A DNA stretch of 44,470 nucleotides from a virus: positions 1 through 44,470 of IMG/VR virus record IMGVR_UViG_3300035698_019624; one strand, 5' to 3'. Under the pieces are notes generated by a model. It was not told the DNA's origin. It saw only the letters and a list, made by a program, of their open reading frames with translations, and searched no databases. Positions 8,497 through 17,068 of the stretch are shown here, one piece after another. The translations under genes were made by a program, and so were the position numbers. The first letter of the stretch is position 1. Every line of letters begins with the position of its first letter.

Positions 8497-9426
8497 ATGA
8501 ACATTTCAATTTCTTCGAGAGTTACACCTGAAATCAAAGCTTCTCTTAAAACTTATTCTGATATTAATTCAATATCAATGAGTGAAGTAATTAGACGTGC
8601 TTTAGAAAGCTATCTAGAACAGCCTACAACAGTAGTTAATAATACTATTGAAGAATTCACGCCATCTTTAATAACAACAGTCTACGAACCACCTGATCCA
8701 GAATTAGAAGATAATATTACTACAATCGATATTGGTTTTACAGGTTCAGAATTAACTGTTCAACCAAAGTATAAATCTGAATTTGACATGTTGATGGGAG
8801 TTAGCGAAATTGCTAAACGAAATAATTTAAATCACTGGGAGGAAGAAGAATTAATATGGGCTAATAGAGAATATTTTGAATATGACAAACCTTTAAATCG
8901 TGAGTCTTTTAATAGTGATAAATTATTTGAAAATGCTATATTTCTACAAACAGCGGAAGTACCAGAATTAACTGAAGAATATTTAGCATCATTTGAAAAA
9001 AGATATTCTGAGGAAGAAATAAATGATAAAGATTTAGAAGAAATAGAACAACGTATTGCTGAAATTCAAGAAACATTATTTTGTTCTAACGAAGGAATGG
9101 TTGGGGTATATTACATTAATGAATCTATTAAAGAAGATTTAACTCAAATAGAAATAGAAGAAATTGATGGTTTAATACTGACTGGAGTATTAAATGCTTA
9201 TAGAATAATGCATTTTGAATATTTGAATAGTGAATATGATATTATACAATATTGTGTTTTAAGAGAATTTAAAAACAACCCAGAACTTATCGAATTTGTA
9301 TCTGAAAAATTAACTTATTATGATGATGGCATAACTACATTGTTTGACAATCATCAAAGAATGGAATACAAAGAATTAGGAAAAAAAATGGATACAAATA
9401 ATAGTTGGAGCCGAATTCTTAAATAA
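8497..9426 (+). CDS. Ribbon-helix-helix protein with long acidic C-terminal region
   Basis: A 309-aa protein. Residues 3-42 form a CopG/Arc-type RHH domain: a short beta strand (ISISSRVTPEI), helix A (KASLKTYSDIN) and helix B starting SMSEVIRRALESYL. This is a dimeric DNA-binding fold. The remaining 265 residues are very acidic, with Glu-rich helical stretches around 165-200, and match nothing I recognise; this part may bind a partner or mimic DNA. It has its own terminator downstream and an inverted repeat upstream, so it is probably an independently expressed, self-controlled regulator. It could also be the antitoxin-like half of a pair with a neighbouring gene. Confidence 0.8.
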   Translation: MNISISSRVTPEIKASLKTYSDINSISMSEVIRRALESYLEQPTTVVNNTIEEFTPSLITTVYEPPDPELEDNITTIDIGFTGSELTVQPKYKSEFDMLMGVSEIAKRNNLNHWEEEELIWANREYFEYDKPLNRESFNSDKLFENAIFLQTAEVPELTEEYLASFEKRYSEEEINDKDLEEIEQRIAEIQETLFCSNEGMVGVYYINESIKEDLTQIEIEEIDGLILTGVLNAYRIMHFEYLNSEYDIIQYCVLREFKNNPELIEFVSEKLTYYDDGITTLFDNHQRMEYKELGKKMDTNNSWSRILK

Positions 9427-9441
9427 GTATTTATCGTATTT

Positions 9442-9469
9442 AAAAACCTTTGGAAGTAAAGGTTTTTTT
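9442..9469 (+). terminator. Intrinsic terminator after the RHH gene
   Basis: AAAAACCTTT (9442-9451), loop GGAAGT, then AAAGGTTTTT (9458-9467) followed by further T residues. This is a clear rho-independent terminator 16 bp after the stop codon. Confidence 0.9.
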
Positions 9470-9470
9470 A

Positions 9471-9499
9471 TTGCTAATTTTTTTAATTTAATGTAAAAT
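9471..9499 (+). promoter_or_regulatory. Candidate sigma-70-type promoter for the 211-aa gene
   Basis: TTGCTA (9471-9476) and TAAAAT (9494-9499) are separated by exactly 17 bp, directly after a terminator and 25 bp ahead of an ATG. They match the consensus at 4/6 and 5/6. The region is very AT-rich, so a chance match is possible, but the placement after a terminator requires a promoter somewhere here. Confidence 0.45.
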
Positions 9500-9524
9500 A
9501 ATAATATACCTGATAAAAAAAAGC

Positions 9525-10160
9525 ATGATGAATCCACCCAAAGTGAGAACTGACAGACCTATTTTAAATAGTGAAAGAGATTATCAAGAACAAATTATGT
9601 TACTTGGTTCTTATTATAAAACAAGGAAACTTTCTCAAGAAATTCCTGTTTTTATAACACCTAAAGAACAAAGATATATAGATTTTGCATTTATTTATCC
9701 TTCAGCTATTCATGCTTTTGAATTGAAAAAAAGAGAAATTAATTTTAAAGACGTTAGCGAAAAATTAAAAAATAAAGGATATTGTGAAGCGTTGAGAAAT
9801 ACTTATCCTAAGCGTAAGATAACTTTAACATTTATATCTCCGCGAGATTTTGATGTGGATGCAAGAACATTAATTGAACTAAATAATAATGAATTTAATG
9901 TTGATGTAAAACATAAAACTTTTTCAACATTTATTTTTAAATTGGTAAAATTAATGATTTCTGATTCGCCAGAACACACTAAATGGCATTATATAAAAGA
10001 ATTGAAATTTATTTTTAAAAGGTTTGAAAAAAACCATCTTATTGAAACTGTAAATTATCTTTTACTGGTTTTATCAGAAGTAAGATATAATGCATTATTT
10101 CCGCTATACGATAATTTGTATTTTGAAATAAGAAATGAATTATTAGAATTAATTAACTAG
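9525..10160 (+). CDS. Putative PD-(D/E)XK-like nuclease, 211 aa
   Basis: Residues 51-70 read YIDFAFIYPSAIHAFELKKR: Asp53, then Glu66-x-Lys68 at the end of a hydrophobic strand. This is the D-(x)n-ExK core of restriction-endonuclease-fold nucleases, with an upstream helix (SERDYQEQIMLL) that could add the first acidic residue. The C-terminal half is helical with no known motif. The gene stands alone between two terminators in the accessory island. Either of two adjacent ATGs (9525 or 9528) could start it; neither has a good ribosome site. Function as a DNA nuclease is inferred from one motif. Confidence 0.65.
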   Translation: MMNPPKVRTDRPILNSERDYQEQIMLLGSYYKTRKLSQEIPVFITPKEQRYIDFAFIYPSAIHAFELKKREINFKDVSEKLKNKGYCEALRNTYPKRKITLTFISPRDFDVDARTLIELNNNEFNVDVKHKTFSTFIFKLVKLMISDSPEHTKWHYIKELKFIFKRFEKNHLIETVNYLLLVLSEVRYNALFPLYDNLYFEIRNELLELIN

Positions 10161-10194
10161 AAAAAAAAACCCTCAACGTTGAGGGTTTTTTTTT
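10161..10194. terminator. Fully palindromic bidirectional terminator
   Basis: An A-run followed by CCCTCAACGTTGAGGG and a T-run form a perfect palindrome centred on AACGTT. The A- and T-runs give a U-tract in both directions. It directly follows the nuclease-like gene and can also stop leftward transcription from the minus-strand gene at 10402-10989. Confidence 0.92.
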
Positions 10195-10401
10195 ACAAAT
10201 ATATGTTTTTGCAATTTTAACAGATTGTTCAAGATATTCTGTTTTTGGAGTTATTTATTATAATTACTTAAGGCTTTCAACTTCCTTACGTAAGAACAAA
10301 TATTATTTAGTAACTTAAGTTTATCTGAAAACTAGTCTAAAATAGCAGGGGCGGTAGAAGTGTTGATAATACAAGTAAAATAGAAGCAATAATTTTCAAA
10401 T
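10195..10401. other. 207-bp convergent intergenic region
   Basis: There is no ORF, tRNA or terminator here. It contains ACTTAAG twice (10266-10272 and 10313-10319), a perfect 10-bp palindrome CTTACGTAAG (10285-10294), and a conspicuous GC-rich patch GCAGGGGCGGT (10346-10356) in an otherwise AT-rich stretch. It lies at the 3' ends of two convergent genes, so a promoter is not expected. A small RNA or a remnant of acquisition is possible but unsupported. Confidence 0.4.
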
Positions 10402-10989
10402 TTAATTAACAATAAATTGTTTATATTTCTCGTTCATAATTAACCTACTAGTTTCACAATTAATTTGGTATTGGATTTCTTTTAAAAAAGCAGAATAAAA
10501 GAAAAGAGTGTCTTGTTGTTTGTAGTTTCCAACAATATTAATTATTTTATTTACATTCGTTTCTTTTAGTTTTAACCAATCTAAATAAGAAATATTCATT
10601 TTTAATTTAGAAAATTCGAATACTAAATCAATTTCCTGATCTATGTAGTTTTCAGAAGATTTTAAAAGTTGTTCATCTGTCATTGGTGTGTATTCTGTTT
10701 TTTCTTTTGTTTGTGAGTTTTCTTCATAAATAAAACCAATTGAACAATTAACATTTTTTAAAATATATTTTGTAATATGTTCAGAAGGTTTAATTACTTC
10801 TCCTGTAAAAAATATACATTCAATACTATCAATACCTTCTTCTGTGATAAACAATTCGTTAAAATTAGTTCTAATTGTTTCTATAGAATTAGCTCTATTT
10901 TTTAATCTTGCAAATCTTTTAGATAAAGATATATCCCAATTGTTTACATTAATTTTTAATTTCCAATTAGAACGGTTAATTTTATACAT
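10402..10989 (-). CDS. Unrecognised 195-aa protein on the minus strand
   Basis: I do not recognise this protein. It is a soluble-looking, Lys/Asn/Ile-rich protein with a basic N-terminus (MYKINRSNWKLKI) and helical C-terminal half, with no membrane segment or catalytic motif visible. It is one of only two minus-strand genes in the window and is divergent from the spike gene at 11054 with a 64-bp gap. Opposite orientation inside a late operon marks it as accessory. The frame is free of stops over the full length and has an ATG start, and no plus-strand gene overlaps it. Confidence 0.7.
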   Translation of the reverse strand: MYKINRSNWKLKINVNNWDISLSKRFARLKNRANSIETIRTNFNELFITEEGIDSIECIFFTGEVIKPSEHITKYILKNVNCSIGFIYEENSQTKEKTEYTPMTDEQLLKSSENYIDQEIDLVFEFSKLKMNISYLDWLKLKETNVNKIINIVGNYKQQDTLFFYSAFLKEIQYQINCETSRLIMNEKYKQFIVN

Positions 10990-11053
10990 AACAGTGGTTA
11001 GCCAATCAATCCTTTAAATATAGATAATAAAAGCATACTTATAACATAACTCA

Positions 11054-13027
11054 ATGGAAATTAATACAGTTTATAATCACTATAGAAATAACAAGAATAC
11101 TCAGTTAAATAATTATACAGCTAGAGCCCTACCAGCAAGTGGTCCAATTCAAGGCTACATAGCTAGTGTATCTAAGTTAGATGCAATAACTGATTCTTAC
11201 AAAGTGATTATTCCAAGTATGAATAACGCCATTGTAGATCATGTACCTAGAAGACAAAGTGATGGTTTGGTTGGTGCAAATGGTGTAGGAACAAAACCAA
11301 TACCTTTAAGACCAGGACAACCTGTTTTAATTGAATATTTAAGTAGAACTAAGACACCTATTATTACAGGAAGTTTATTTCTTAATGGTAATTTAGATAT
11401 TTGGAAAGAAGGAAAAGTTCCGTCTATTGATTCTAAAAGTGAGTTTAGTAATAATGCATTATTTAATGTTCCCACACATCCAGTTTCTTTATCTTATGGT
11501 GGGTTTACAAGTTTATCAGTTGAACCTTTAACTATAAGAAGTAAGTCTCCTAATCAACCATTTGAGTCTCCTTCTTCAATAGAGATTCCAGGTAATTGGG
11601 AAGTAAAAACAGAACAAGGTGATACATTTTCTGGTACTGTAGGTAAAAATGTTAATTTTGGTACAAGTAAAACAAATGTGGCATCTGGAACTAGAAGTAG
11701 TTTAGCTGATGTTCCAATTGATAATGCACTTAATACTATAACTACATTTGAAGTATTTGTTAATAGAGAGACAGATAGATGGTTTAGTTTTGTTGCAGGA
11801 CAAATGATACCAAAATCTATAAGACCACATATACCAAACGAACTAACAGATTCTTTTTTTAAACCAGTATCTCAAAAATTAAATCAAGTTCTTTCCTTTA
11901 TAGAAAAAGCTTCTAATCAGTCTAGACAACAACTTAATTTTTTACAAAGAGATTTATTACCTAAAGTTAAAAATGCAACTGATGCGTGGGGTGAACATAA
12001 TATTCCAAAAACTCTTACATCTATTGGATCTATTTTTGGACTAACTAATAGTTTTGATGTAAAAATAAATTTTTCTACAGGAGTTCCAAGTATTGATAGG
12101 TATATTAACACTCAAGCTAATGCTTTGGTTAACGAAGTATTAATTGATCTAGGATTAAATAATTACGTTGACTTATTAACTTTTAATCACAATGTACCAA
12201 GTATTATTACTGGCAAACAACCACTTCCATTATCTATGGAAAATGGTATGATATTTGGTGGTCTTATTGGAAGAACAGCGTCTTTTAATCCTAGTAATCA
12301 ATCTTTATCAGCATTACCAATTGATTTAATTACAGGACCTTATACATATGAGGTTGCTGATATAGAAAGACCTACAAGAGTTGAAGGTATAATGCCTTTT
12401 AAATTAGTTCATCATACCTTAAATAATATTGACTTTACAAAAGAACCACATAAAGCATTAGCATCGTTGCTAACAAAGTACGGAGTTCCTAATGCTGAAT
12501 ATTTGACAGATTCTTTAAAAGAATTAATGGATACAGGTTCTTTACAAAGTATATTAAAAATATTATTATCTGTTGGTAATTCTGAAGATAAATTATTATT
12601 AGCAACGTTAGCTAACTTTTTTATTAAAGATGTTGATTTAATATTAGATATTATTTATGAAACAACATCGTCAATGCCTTTAATATCTTCATGTCCTGCT
12701 ATAGACCAGGAAGTAAGATTAGTTTTAACACAAGCACAAGAAGGAAATATAGCTGAAATTAATAATAATTTTAGAACTTATTATGGATTAGATGATTTGA
12801 ATATAATTAAATTAGTTACGGATACAACAAAATTACAAAATTATTTAAACAATACTACAGATTTAAGAGGTATTGTTGATACATTGTTTAATAAAGACAT
12901 ATTAGGATTTTTAGTTGAAGTAATTTATTTAACTACTGGAAATGATTTAAACCAATTACAATTTACTAAAGACGAATTATCATACTGGTTGAATCAAGTG
13001 TTGTTAAAAAAAGTAATGGGAGCTTAA
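11054..13027 (+). CDS. Baseplate spike/central protein with N-terminal OB-fold-like domain
   Basis: A 657-aa protein. Residues about 34-120 read like the gp5/gpV OB-fold of central spike proteins: GYIASVSKLDAITDSYKVIIPS, a Pro-rich loop, then LRPGQPVLIEYLSRTKTPIITGSLF, matching the 'G-q-V-l-v-e-f ... P-v-I-t-G' pattern. The middle has further beta segments, and residues about 480-657 are alpha-helical with no recognised fold. The order hub, spike, gp25-like, J-like matches Mu-type baseplate operons. The first gene after the accessory island, it begins a run of overlapping baseplate genes and is separated from the next start by one base. No Shine-Dalgarno sequence is seen at 11054. Confidence 0.65.
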   Translation: MEINTVYNHYRNNKNTQLNNYTARALPASGPIQGYIASVSKLDAITDSYKVIIPSMNNAIVDHVPRRQSDGLVGANGVGTKPIPLRPGQPVLIEYLSRTKTPIITGSLFLNGNLDIWKEGKVPSIDSKSEFSNNALFNVPTHPVSLSYGGFTSLSVEPLTIRSKSPNQPFESPSSIEIPGNWEVKTEQGDTFSGTVGKNVNFGTSKTNVASGTRSSLADVPIDNALNTITTFEVFVNRETDRWFSFVAGQMIPKSIRPHIPNELTDSFFKPVSQKLNQVLSFIEKASNQSRQQLNFLQRDLLPKVKNATDAWGEHNIPKTLTSIGSIFGLTNSFDVKINFSTGVPSIDRYINTQANALVNEVLIDLGLNNYVDLLTFNHNVPSIITGKQPLPLSMENGMIFGGLIGRTASFNPSNQSLSALPIDLITGPYTYEVADIERPTRVEGIMPFKLVHHTLNNIDFTKEPHKALASLLTKYGVPNAEYLTDSLKELMDTGSLQSILKILLSVGNSEDKLLLATLANFFIKDVDLILDIIYETTSSMPLISSCPAIDQEVRLVLTQAQEGNIAEINNNFRTYYGLDDLNIIKLVTDTTKLQNYLNNTTDLRGIVDTLFNKDILGFLVEVIYLTTGNDLNQLQFTKDELSYWLNQVLLKKVMGA

Positions 13028-13028
13028 T

Positions 13029-14264
13029 ATGACTGAATTAAAAGGGTTTTACGGAGTTAATTTATTTATAGATCAAAATGAACTTAGATTTGGAGCTATT
13101 GATCAAGAAAAAAGTTTATTTCAACGACATTTTAATAGACAAATATTGCAGTCTCACATACGTTTACTACAAATTCAAAATCATTATGCTAATAGTTACT
13201 TATCGTCTTCTGATCCAACTGTAGGTCAAGTAAAAGATTTACTGTTTTCATTAGCTATTAATTTTTCTTTAAGATCTTCTCAATGTGTAGACAGGTCTAA
13301 CACAAAATTAACAACTCATGCTAATAGGTTTTGGAAGTCTGCATATGGAACGGATTTTGCTAGTTACATTTTTTCAGATTCTGATGTAAAAGATTATGAT
13401 GGTTTTGGCGGAGTTGTTGGTTCTGTTGCTTATAGTTTTATTAATACAGAACTTAATTTTAATAATCCTAATTTAACTCCGAACAAACCTATTACTTTAT
13501 TAAAATATTATCTAGATTCTTTTTGGACACAAAATAATATTAATTTTACTTCAAACCCTAGAATAAAAAATTATCAATTATTATCTAGAATATTTTCGTC
13601 TTCATTGCCGTTAGAACAAATAGAACAAATATTAAATTCTATATATTTTAAATTAACTCAAAATTTAGAACCAGAGGAAAAGCCTATATATTATCTTATG
13701 AGACGAACAATGATTAATAATAATCACTGGCTTAATTTAAGACAACGTTTTATTATGGGAGAAATTTCACCAGAATTATTAAAAATATTAAAAACATTTA
13801 TTCTTCAATCTAATCAATCAGATTATTTTGGTTTAGAAATAATTAATATATTAGATTTAGAAAGAATTTCTAACAACATTTTGAAAGAAAGCCAACCAGG
13901 AGGATTTGTTTTATACTACTTAGCTTTCGCTGTTCAAGGTTTGATTGAAGCTGCCATAAGACTTTCAAGCTTAAGTGATGATAATTTAAATACTTCTTTT
14001 CGAGTATGGTGTAGTCAAATAACAAACAAAGAAATTAAACTAAAATTAATAAGTGATTTATATACAACAATAGATGCTTTTGATTGTTTGTCATTATTTA
14101 ATTCTATTGAGGAAGCAAAAGAATTTTCGTACAAAATCTATTTATTAGCTGTACAACTTTTACCTCAAGAAGAATTTAATACAAAAGACACTAGATTACT
14201 TAAATTTATAGATTTTAATAGAAATGAACCAATAAAAGTAGGAGATTTACAAGTAGATGTTTAG
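13029..14264 (+). CDS. Unrecognised baseplate-operon protein, 411 aa
   Basis: No family is recognised. It is a largely alpha-helical protein with many Leu, Ile, Asn and Ser residues and no transmembrane segment or catalytic motif. It starts at ATG 13029 just after the preceding stop, with GGGAG 9 nt upstream, and overlaps the next gene by 8 bp, so it is translated together with spike-type proteins on both sides. A structural or chaperone role in baseplate assembly is the natural guess from context. Confidence 0.85.
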   Translation: MTELKGFYGVNLFIDQNELRFGAIDQEKSLFQRHFNRQILQSHIRLLQIQNHYANSYLSSSDPTVGQVKDLLFSLAINFSLRSSQCVDRSNTKLTTHANRFWKSAYGTDFASYIFSDSDVKDYDGFGGVVGSVAYSFINTELNFNNPNLTPNKPITLLKYYLDSFWTQNNINFTSNPRIKNYQLLSRIFSSSLPLEQIEQILNSIYFKLTQNLEPEEKPIYYLMRRTMINNNHWLNLRQRFIMGEISPELLKILKTFILQSNQSDYFGLEIINILDLERISNNILKESQPGGFVLYYLAFAVQGLIEAAIRLSSLSDDNLNTSFRVWCSQITNKEIKLKLISDLYTTIDAFDCLSLFNSIEEAKEFSYKIYLLAVQLLPQEEFNTKDTRLLKFIDFNRNEPIKVGDLQVDV

Positions 14265-15912
14265 TACAGTTTCTAAAAAATTTGAACCATCTTTTCAAAA
14301 TATAATTAACGTAGAAGATTCTTCTTTTATTAGAGTATCTACGTTTAACAATGTGGACGTAGCACTTGTTACTAATTTTGATAATGCGTTTTATAATGTA
14401 GAATTAATTTCTAATAACTCAGTAGTTTTTTCTTCCAATGAAATATCAATTACTGCAACATTAACTGGAAGAGATGGAAATCTTTTATCTAATGTTCCAT
14501 TAGTATTAAGAGTACTAACAGATTCTACTAATCCAAGTATTCAAAGAATTCAAGCACCATTTGCAATAACAAATAATGCTGGTATAGCAAAATTTAAAGT
14601 TAATTTTTATCTATTTAATTTTTTAACAAAGATTAATGTATGTGCTTATCCAATTCTTGCCAATGATTATGGTTCATTAATTCCATTTATATCTTCAAGT
14701 CCACCTTTTGAAAAAACTAGTAATATTATTCAGTTGATATTATCTAATTTAACATCAGAAAATATCAACTTAGAAAACGAAAGAACAAAAGAATTAGAAA
14801 ATAATACATTTTATTCTTCTGCTTTAAACACTCTTAAGCAAGGTTTAAATCAATACTTTAGTGATGAAACAGTAAACCAAAGTGTACGCGATAAAACGCC
14901 ATCTGGTGGATCTGGCAATAGCATTTATTCTAGTTTAAATGTAACTAATCCAGAATTGCAAAGCCCGTATCATCAAGATATATTGTCTACTAAAACTTTG
15001 CAAGGATTTACAAAAATTGCTACTGATAGACTTTCAACTTGGAGTACAGATTTATTAAAAAATGTCCATTTTGAATCAGACACCTCAGAAGTTGGAGTTG
15101 TTAATACAGTATTACAAACTGTTCAAGCAACTTTTCCATCGTTAAATCTTAGCGTTGTTCCTTATAAAAAGTTTGTTTCAGAATCAGGAAAAGTTACTGC
15201 TACTGCTTTAAAATCTAATTTAGCAGATTATAGCCAAGGTAACGAAGTTGAAAGAAATGGAGGGACTAAACAATTTGAAACAAATCAATTTAGAGTTCAG
15301 GCATCTACTTTTTCATCATTTGATTCTCCTGTAATAAATCTTACAAGTCAACAACAAATTGTTCAATCTAAATTTAATCATACTCAATCTGATTTAATTC
15401 AACAATCTTCTTTACAGTCTTGGGCAAGAGCTGAAGATACTATGTCACAAATGTCTTCTAATAGAATTATTGTTACTAGTAAATGTAAAACTGATTATGC
15501 AGCTAATGTACAAGAAATATATGGTGGAACGGTAAGATATCAAGATTCTTTATGGAATCAAGTTGGACAAAATTCTCAACAGACTGTAAGTGATGTATCA
15601 GCAAGTACTGGTACAGGATATGGTTCTAGTATGAATGTTGCAACAAATGATTATAATGTTGTTAGTAAACAAGGTACAGTAAAAATTCAAGCAGCTAGCA
15701 AAGTTTTCATTACAGGATCTATGACTTTTATTAATTCTCCAGGAGGAAGTTTAGGGACATCTTTGAAATCATTTACTAAAATTCCTATTCCAAAACCTTA
15801 TAGTAAAGTTGAAGGAAATCAACCAGGTGGGAAAGTTCAAAATAATAACGATACTCCTGAAGCTCCTATAACTATTGCTGGTCCTCAAATATCAAATCAG
15901 GATGTATTTTAA
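14257..15912 (+). CDS. Spike-like baseplate protein with Ig-like domain
   Basis: A 551-aa protein. Residues about 60-130 look like a bacterial Ig-like/invasin repeat (ISITATLTGRDGNLLSNVPLVLRV, then ITNNAGIAKFKV). The middle is Ser/Gln-rich and long. Residues about 400-500 are short repetitive strands (MSSNRIIVTSKCKTDY, KQGTVKIQAASKVFITGSM) that suggest a beta-solenoid needle like those of tail spikes. The last 45 residues are Pro/Asn-rich. It starts 8 bp inside the previous gene with AGGAG upstream and ends in TAATG. It may be the needle part of the central spike, or a receptor-contact protein. Confidence 0.6.
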   Translation: MFSTVSKKFEPSFQNIINVEDSSFIRVSTFNNVDVALVTNFDNAFYNVELISNNSVVFSSNEISITATLTGRDGNLLSNVPLVLRVLTDSTNPSIQRIQAPFAITNNAGIAKFKVNFYLFNFLTKINVCAYPILANDYGSLIPFISSSPPFEKTSNIIQLILSNLTSENINLENERTKELENNTFYSSALNTLKQGLNQYFSDETVNQSVRDKTPSGGSGNSIYSSLNVTNPELQSPYHQDILSTKTLQGFTKIATDRLSTWSTDLLKNVHFESDTSEVGVVNTVLQTVQATFPSLNLSVVPYKKFVSESGKVTATALKSNLADYSQGNEVERNGGTKQFETNQFRVQASTFSSFDSPVINLTSQQQIVQSKFNHTQSDLIQQSSLQSWARAEDTMSQMSSNRIIVTSKCKTDYAANVQEIYGGTVRYQDSLWNQVGQNSQQTVSDVSASTGTGYGSSMNVATNDYNVVSKQGTVKIQAASKVFITGSMTFINSPGGSLGTSLKSFTKIPIPKPYSKVEGNQPGGKVQNNNDTPEAPITIAGPQISNQDVF

Positions 15913-16592
15913 TGGAATCACATGAATTGCCCTATGATAATAAACAATATTTACTACCTTTAAATATTTTTAACTTAACATTTAATAAGTTTTTAATATT
16001 AACAACTAACACAATTAGAGTTGATATTACTAATGCACCTTCTTATTTAGAATTTGTTGTTGGTAATAATTTAGTATTTTTTAATTCAAACAATGTCGAA
16101 ATTTTAAAAGGGATTATAATAAACGAAGATAAAATTAATAGGAATATTATTGTTTTAGTAGAAGTTTGGGATGAAACAATCACTTACGCAAAATATGCTA
16201 GAGTTTGGACACTCTTTCAAGAATCCATTGATTTCATTCAACCTTTAGATAATTATCTTCAATATGCTTCTAGTCCAGATCCATCAATATTAGACATTTC
16301 TATAAACGTTAATACTCCTCATTCTGCAGGATTAATAGGATGGACATTATCGTATAAGAATAATGATAATTTTATTGAAGTATTGAAGGGTAACGACTTG
16401 TTAACAAACGGTCGGATATATGTAGAATTTAATGATTATTCTTTTAAACAAGGGACTTATTTAATAAAAGCTACAAGATACGATAATTTAATGTTTCCTA
16501 TTAAATCTGATTCAAGAATTATACCTATATTTCAAACAAGTAAATTTATTATTGTCTCTGAATATTCTCAATACGCTTCTTTAAATCTGTGA
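15912..16592 (+). CDS. Unrecognised baseplate-operon protein, 226 aa
   Basis: A beta-strand-rich, acidic protein of no recognised family. It starts by TAATG overlap and ends in a GTGA overlap with the gp25-like gene. Residues 120-225 look like an Ig-type sandwich, with alternating hydrophobic strands ending YLIKATRYD. A small wedge or accessory baseplate subunit is plausible from the location. Confidence 0.8.
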   Translation: MESHELPYDNKQYLLPLNIFNLTFNKFLILTTNTIRVDITNAPSYLEFVVGNNLVFFNSNNVEILKGIIINEDKINRNIIVLVEVWDETITYAKYARVWTLFQESIDFIQPLDNYLQYASSPDPSILDISINVNTPHSAGLIGWTLSYKNNDNFIEVLKGNDLLTNGRIYVEFNDYSFKQGTYLIKATRYDNLMFPIKSDSRIIPIFQTSKFIIVSEYSQYASLNL

Positions 16593-17068
16593 CATATTCT
16601 TTTTCCAAATACGAACAACAAGGTATATCTACACGATCAAATGCTGCATCTGGTGTGGATATTTTTCTGGCAGAAATGGGAGATATTGAGGTAGTAAACG
16701 GAGATTTTAGGCTAGTTAAAGGAAATACTAATATTGTAAAAGCTTTTCTTAGAAGACTTAATACTCCTCCTTATGGATATAAAAGATTTATGAGAACTTT
16801 TACTGGTATTACAGAAATTGGCGAAACTTATGGAAATGATATGTATTTTTACTTATCTGCTCCCATTACTACGTTAAGCTTAGAAAGTATATTAAAAGCT
16901 TTGGAAGAAGCAGCAAGAGAAGATCAAAGAATAGAAGTTATGGATATCGGTGTTGCTTTTAAATCTATTAATCAAGTTTACATACAAAAATTTAAGTATA
17001 TTATTAAGGGCGAAGATGAACTAAGATCTTTAAGCTTAGTTTTAGATAATGGAATAAATAATGTTTAA
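16589..17068 (+). CDS. Baseplate wedge protein, gp25/Mu gp46-like
   Basis: A 159-aa protein. It has the family pattern GDIEV (31-35), GDFRLVKG (38-45) and KAFLRRLNTP (51-60), followed by a Gly-Tyr segment and a C-terminal helix-strand pair (ILKALEEAAREDQRIEVMDI). Proteins of this lysozyme-fold-derived family form the inner ring of the baseplate wedge with the J-like subunit encoded next. The start is GTG, overlapping the upstream TGA (GTGA). It overlaps the J-like gene by 8 bp, consistent with co-assembly of the two products. Confidence 0.85.
   Translation: MTYSFSKYEQQGISTRSNAASGVDIFLAEMGDIEVVNGDFRLVKGNTNIVKAFLRRLNTPPYGYKRFMRTFTGITEIGETYGNDMYFYLSAPITTLSLESILKALEEAAREDQRIEVMDIGVAFKSINQVYIQKFKYIIKGEDELRSLSLVLDNGINNV

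Noticed and set aside
10195-10401. Possible tRNA or group I intron remnant in the convergent gap
   Set aside because: No T-arm GTTCGA-type sequence, cloverleaf arms or intron core motifs could be found on either strand.
6215-11053. Tail assembly chaperone pair with frameshift between tube and hub
   Set aside because: No overlapping helical ORF pair or slippery sequence is present; the genes here are the hub-like protein and the accessory island.
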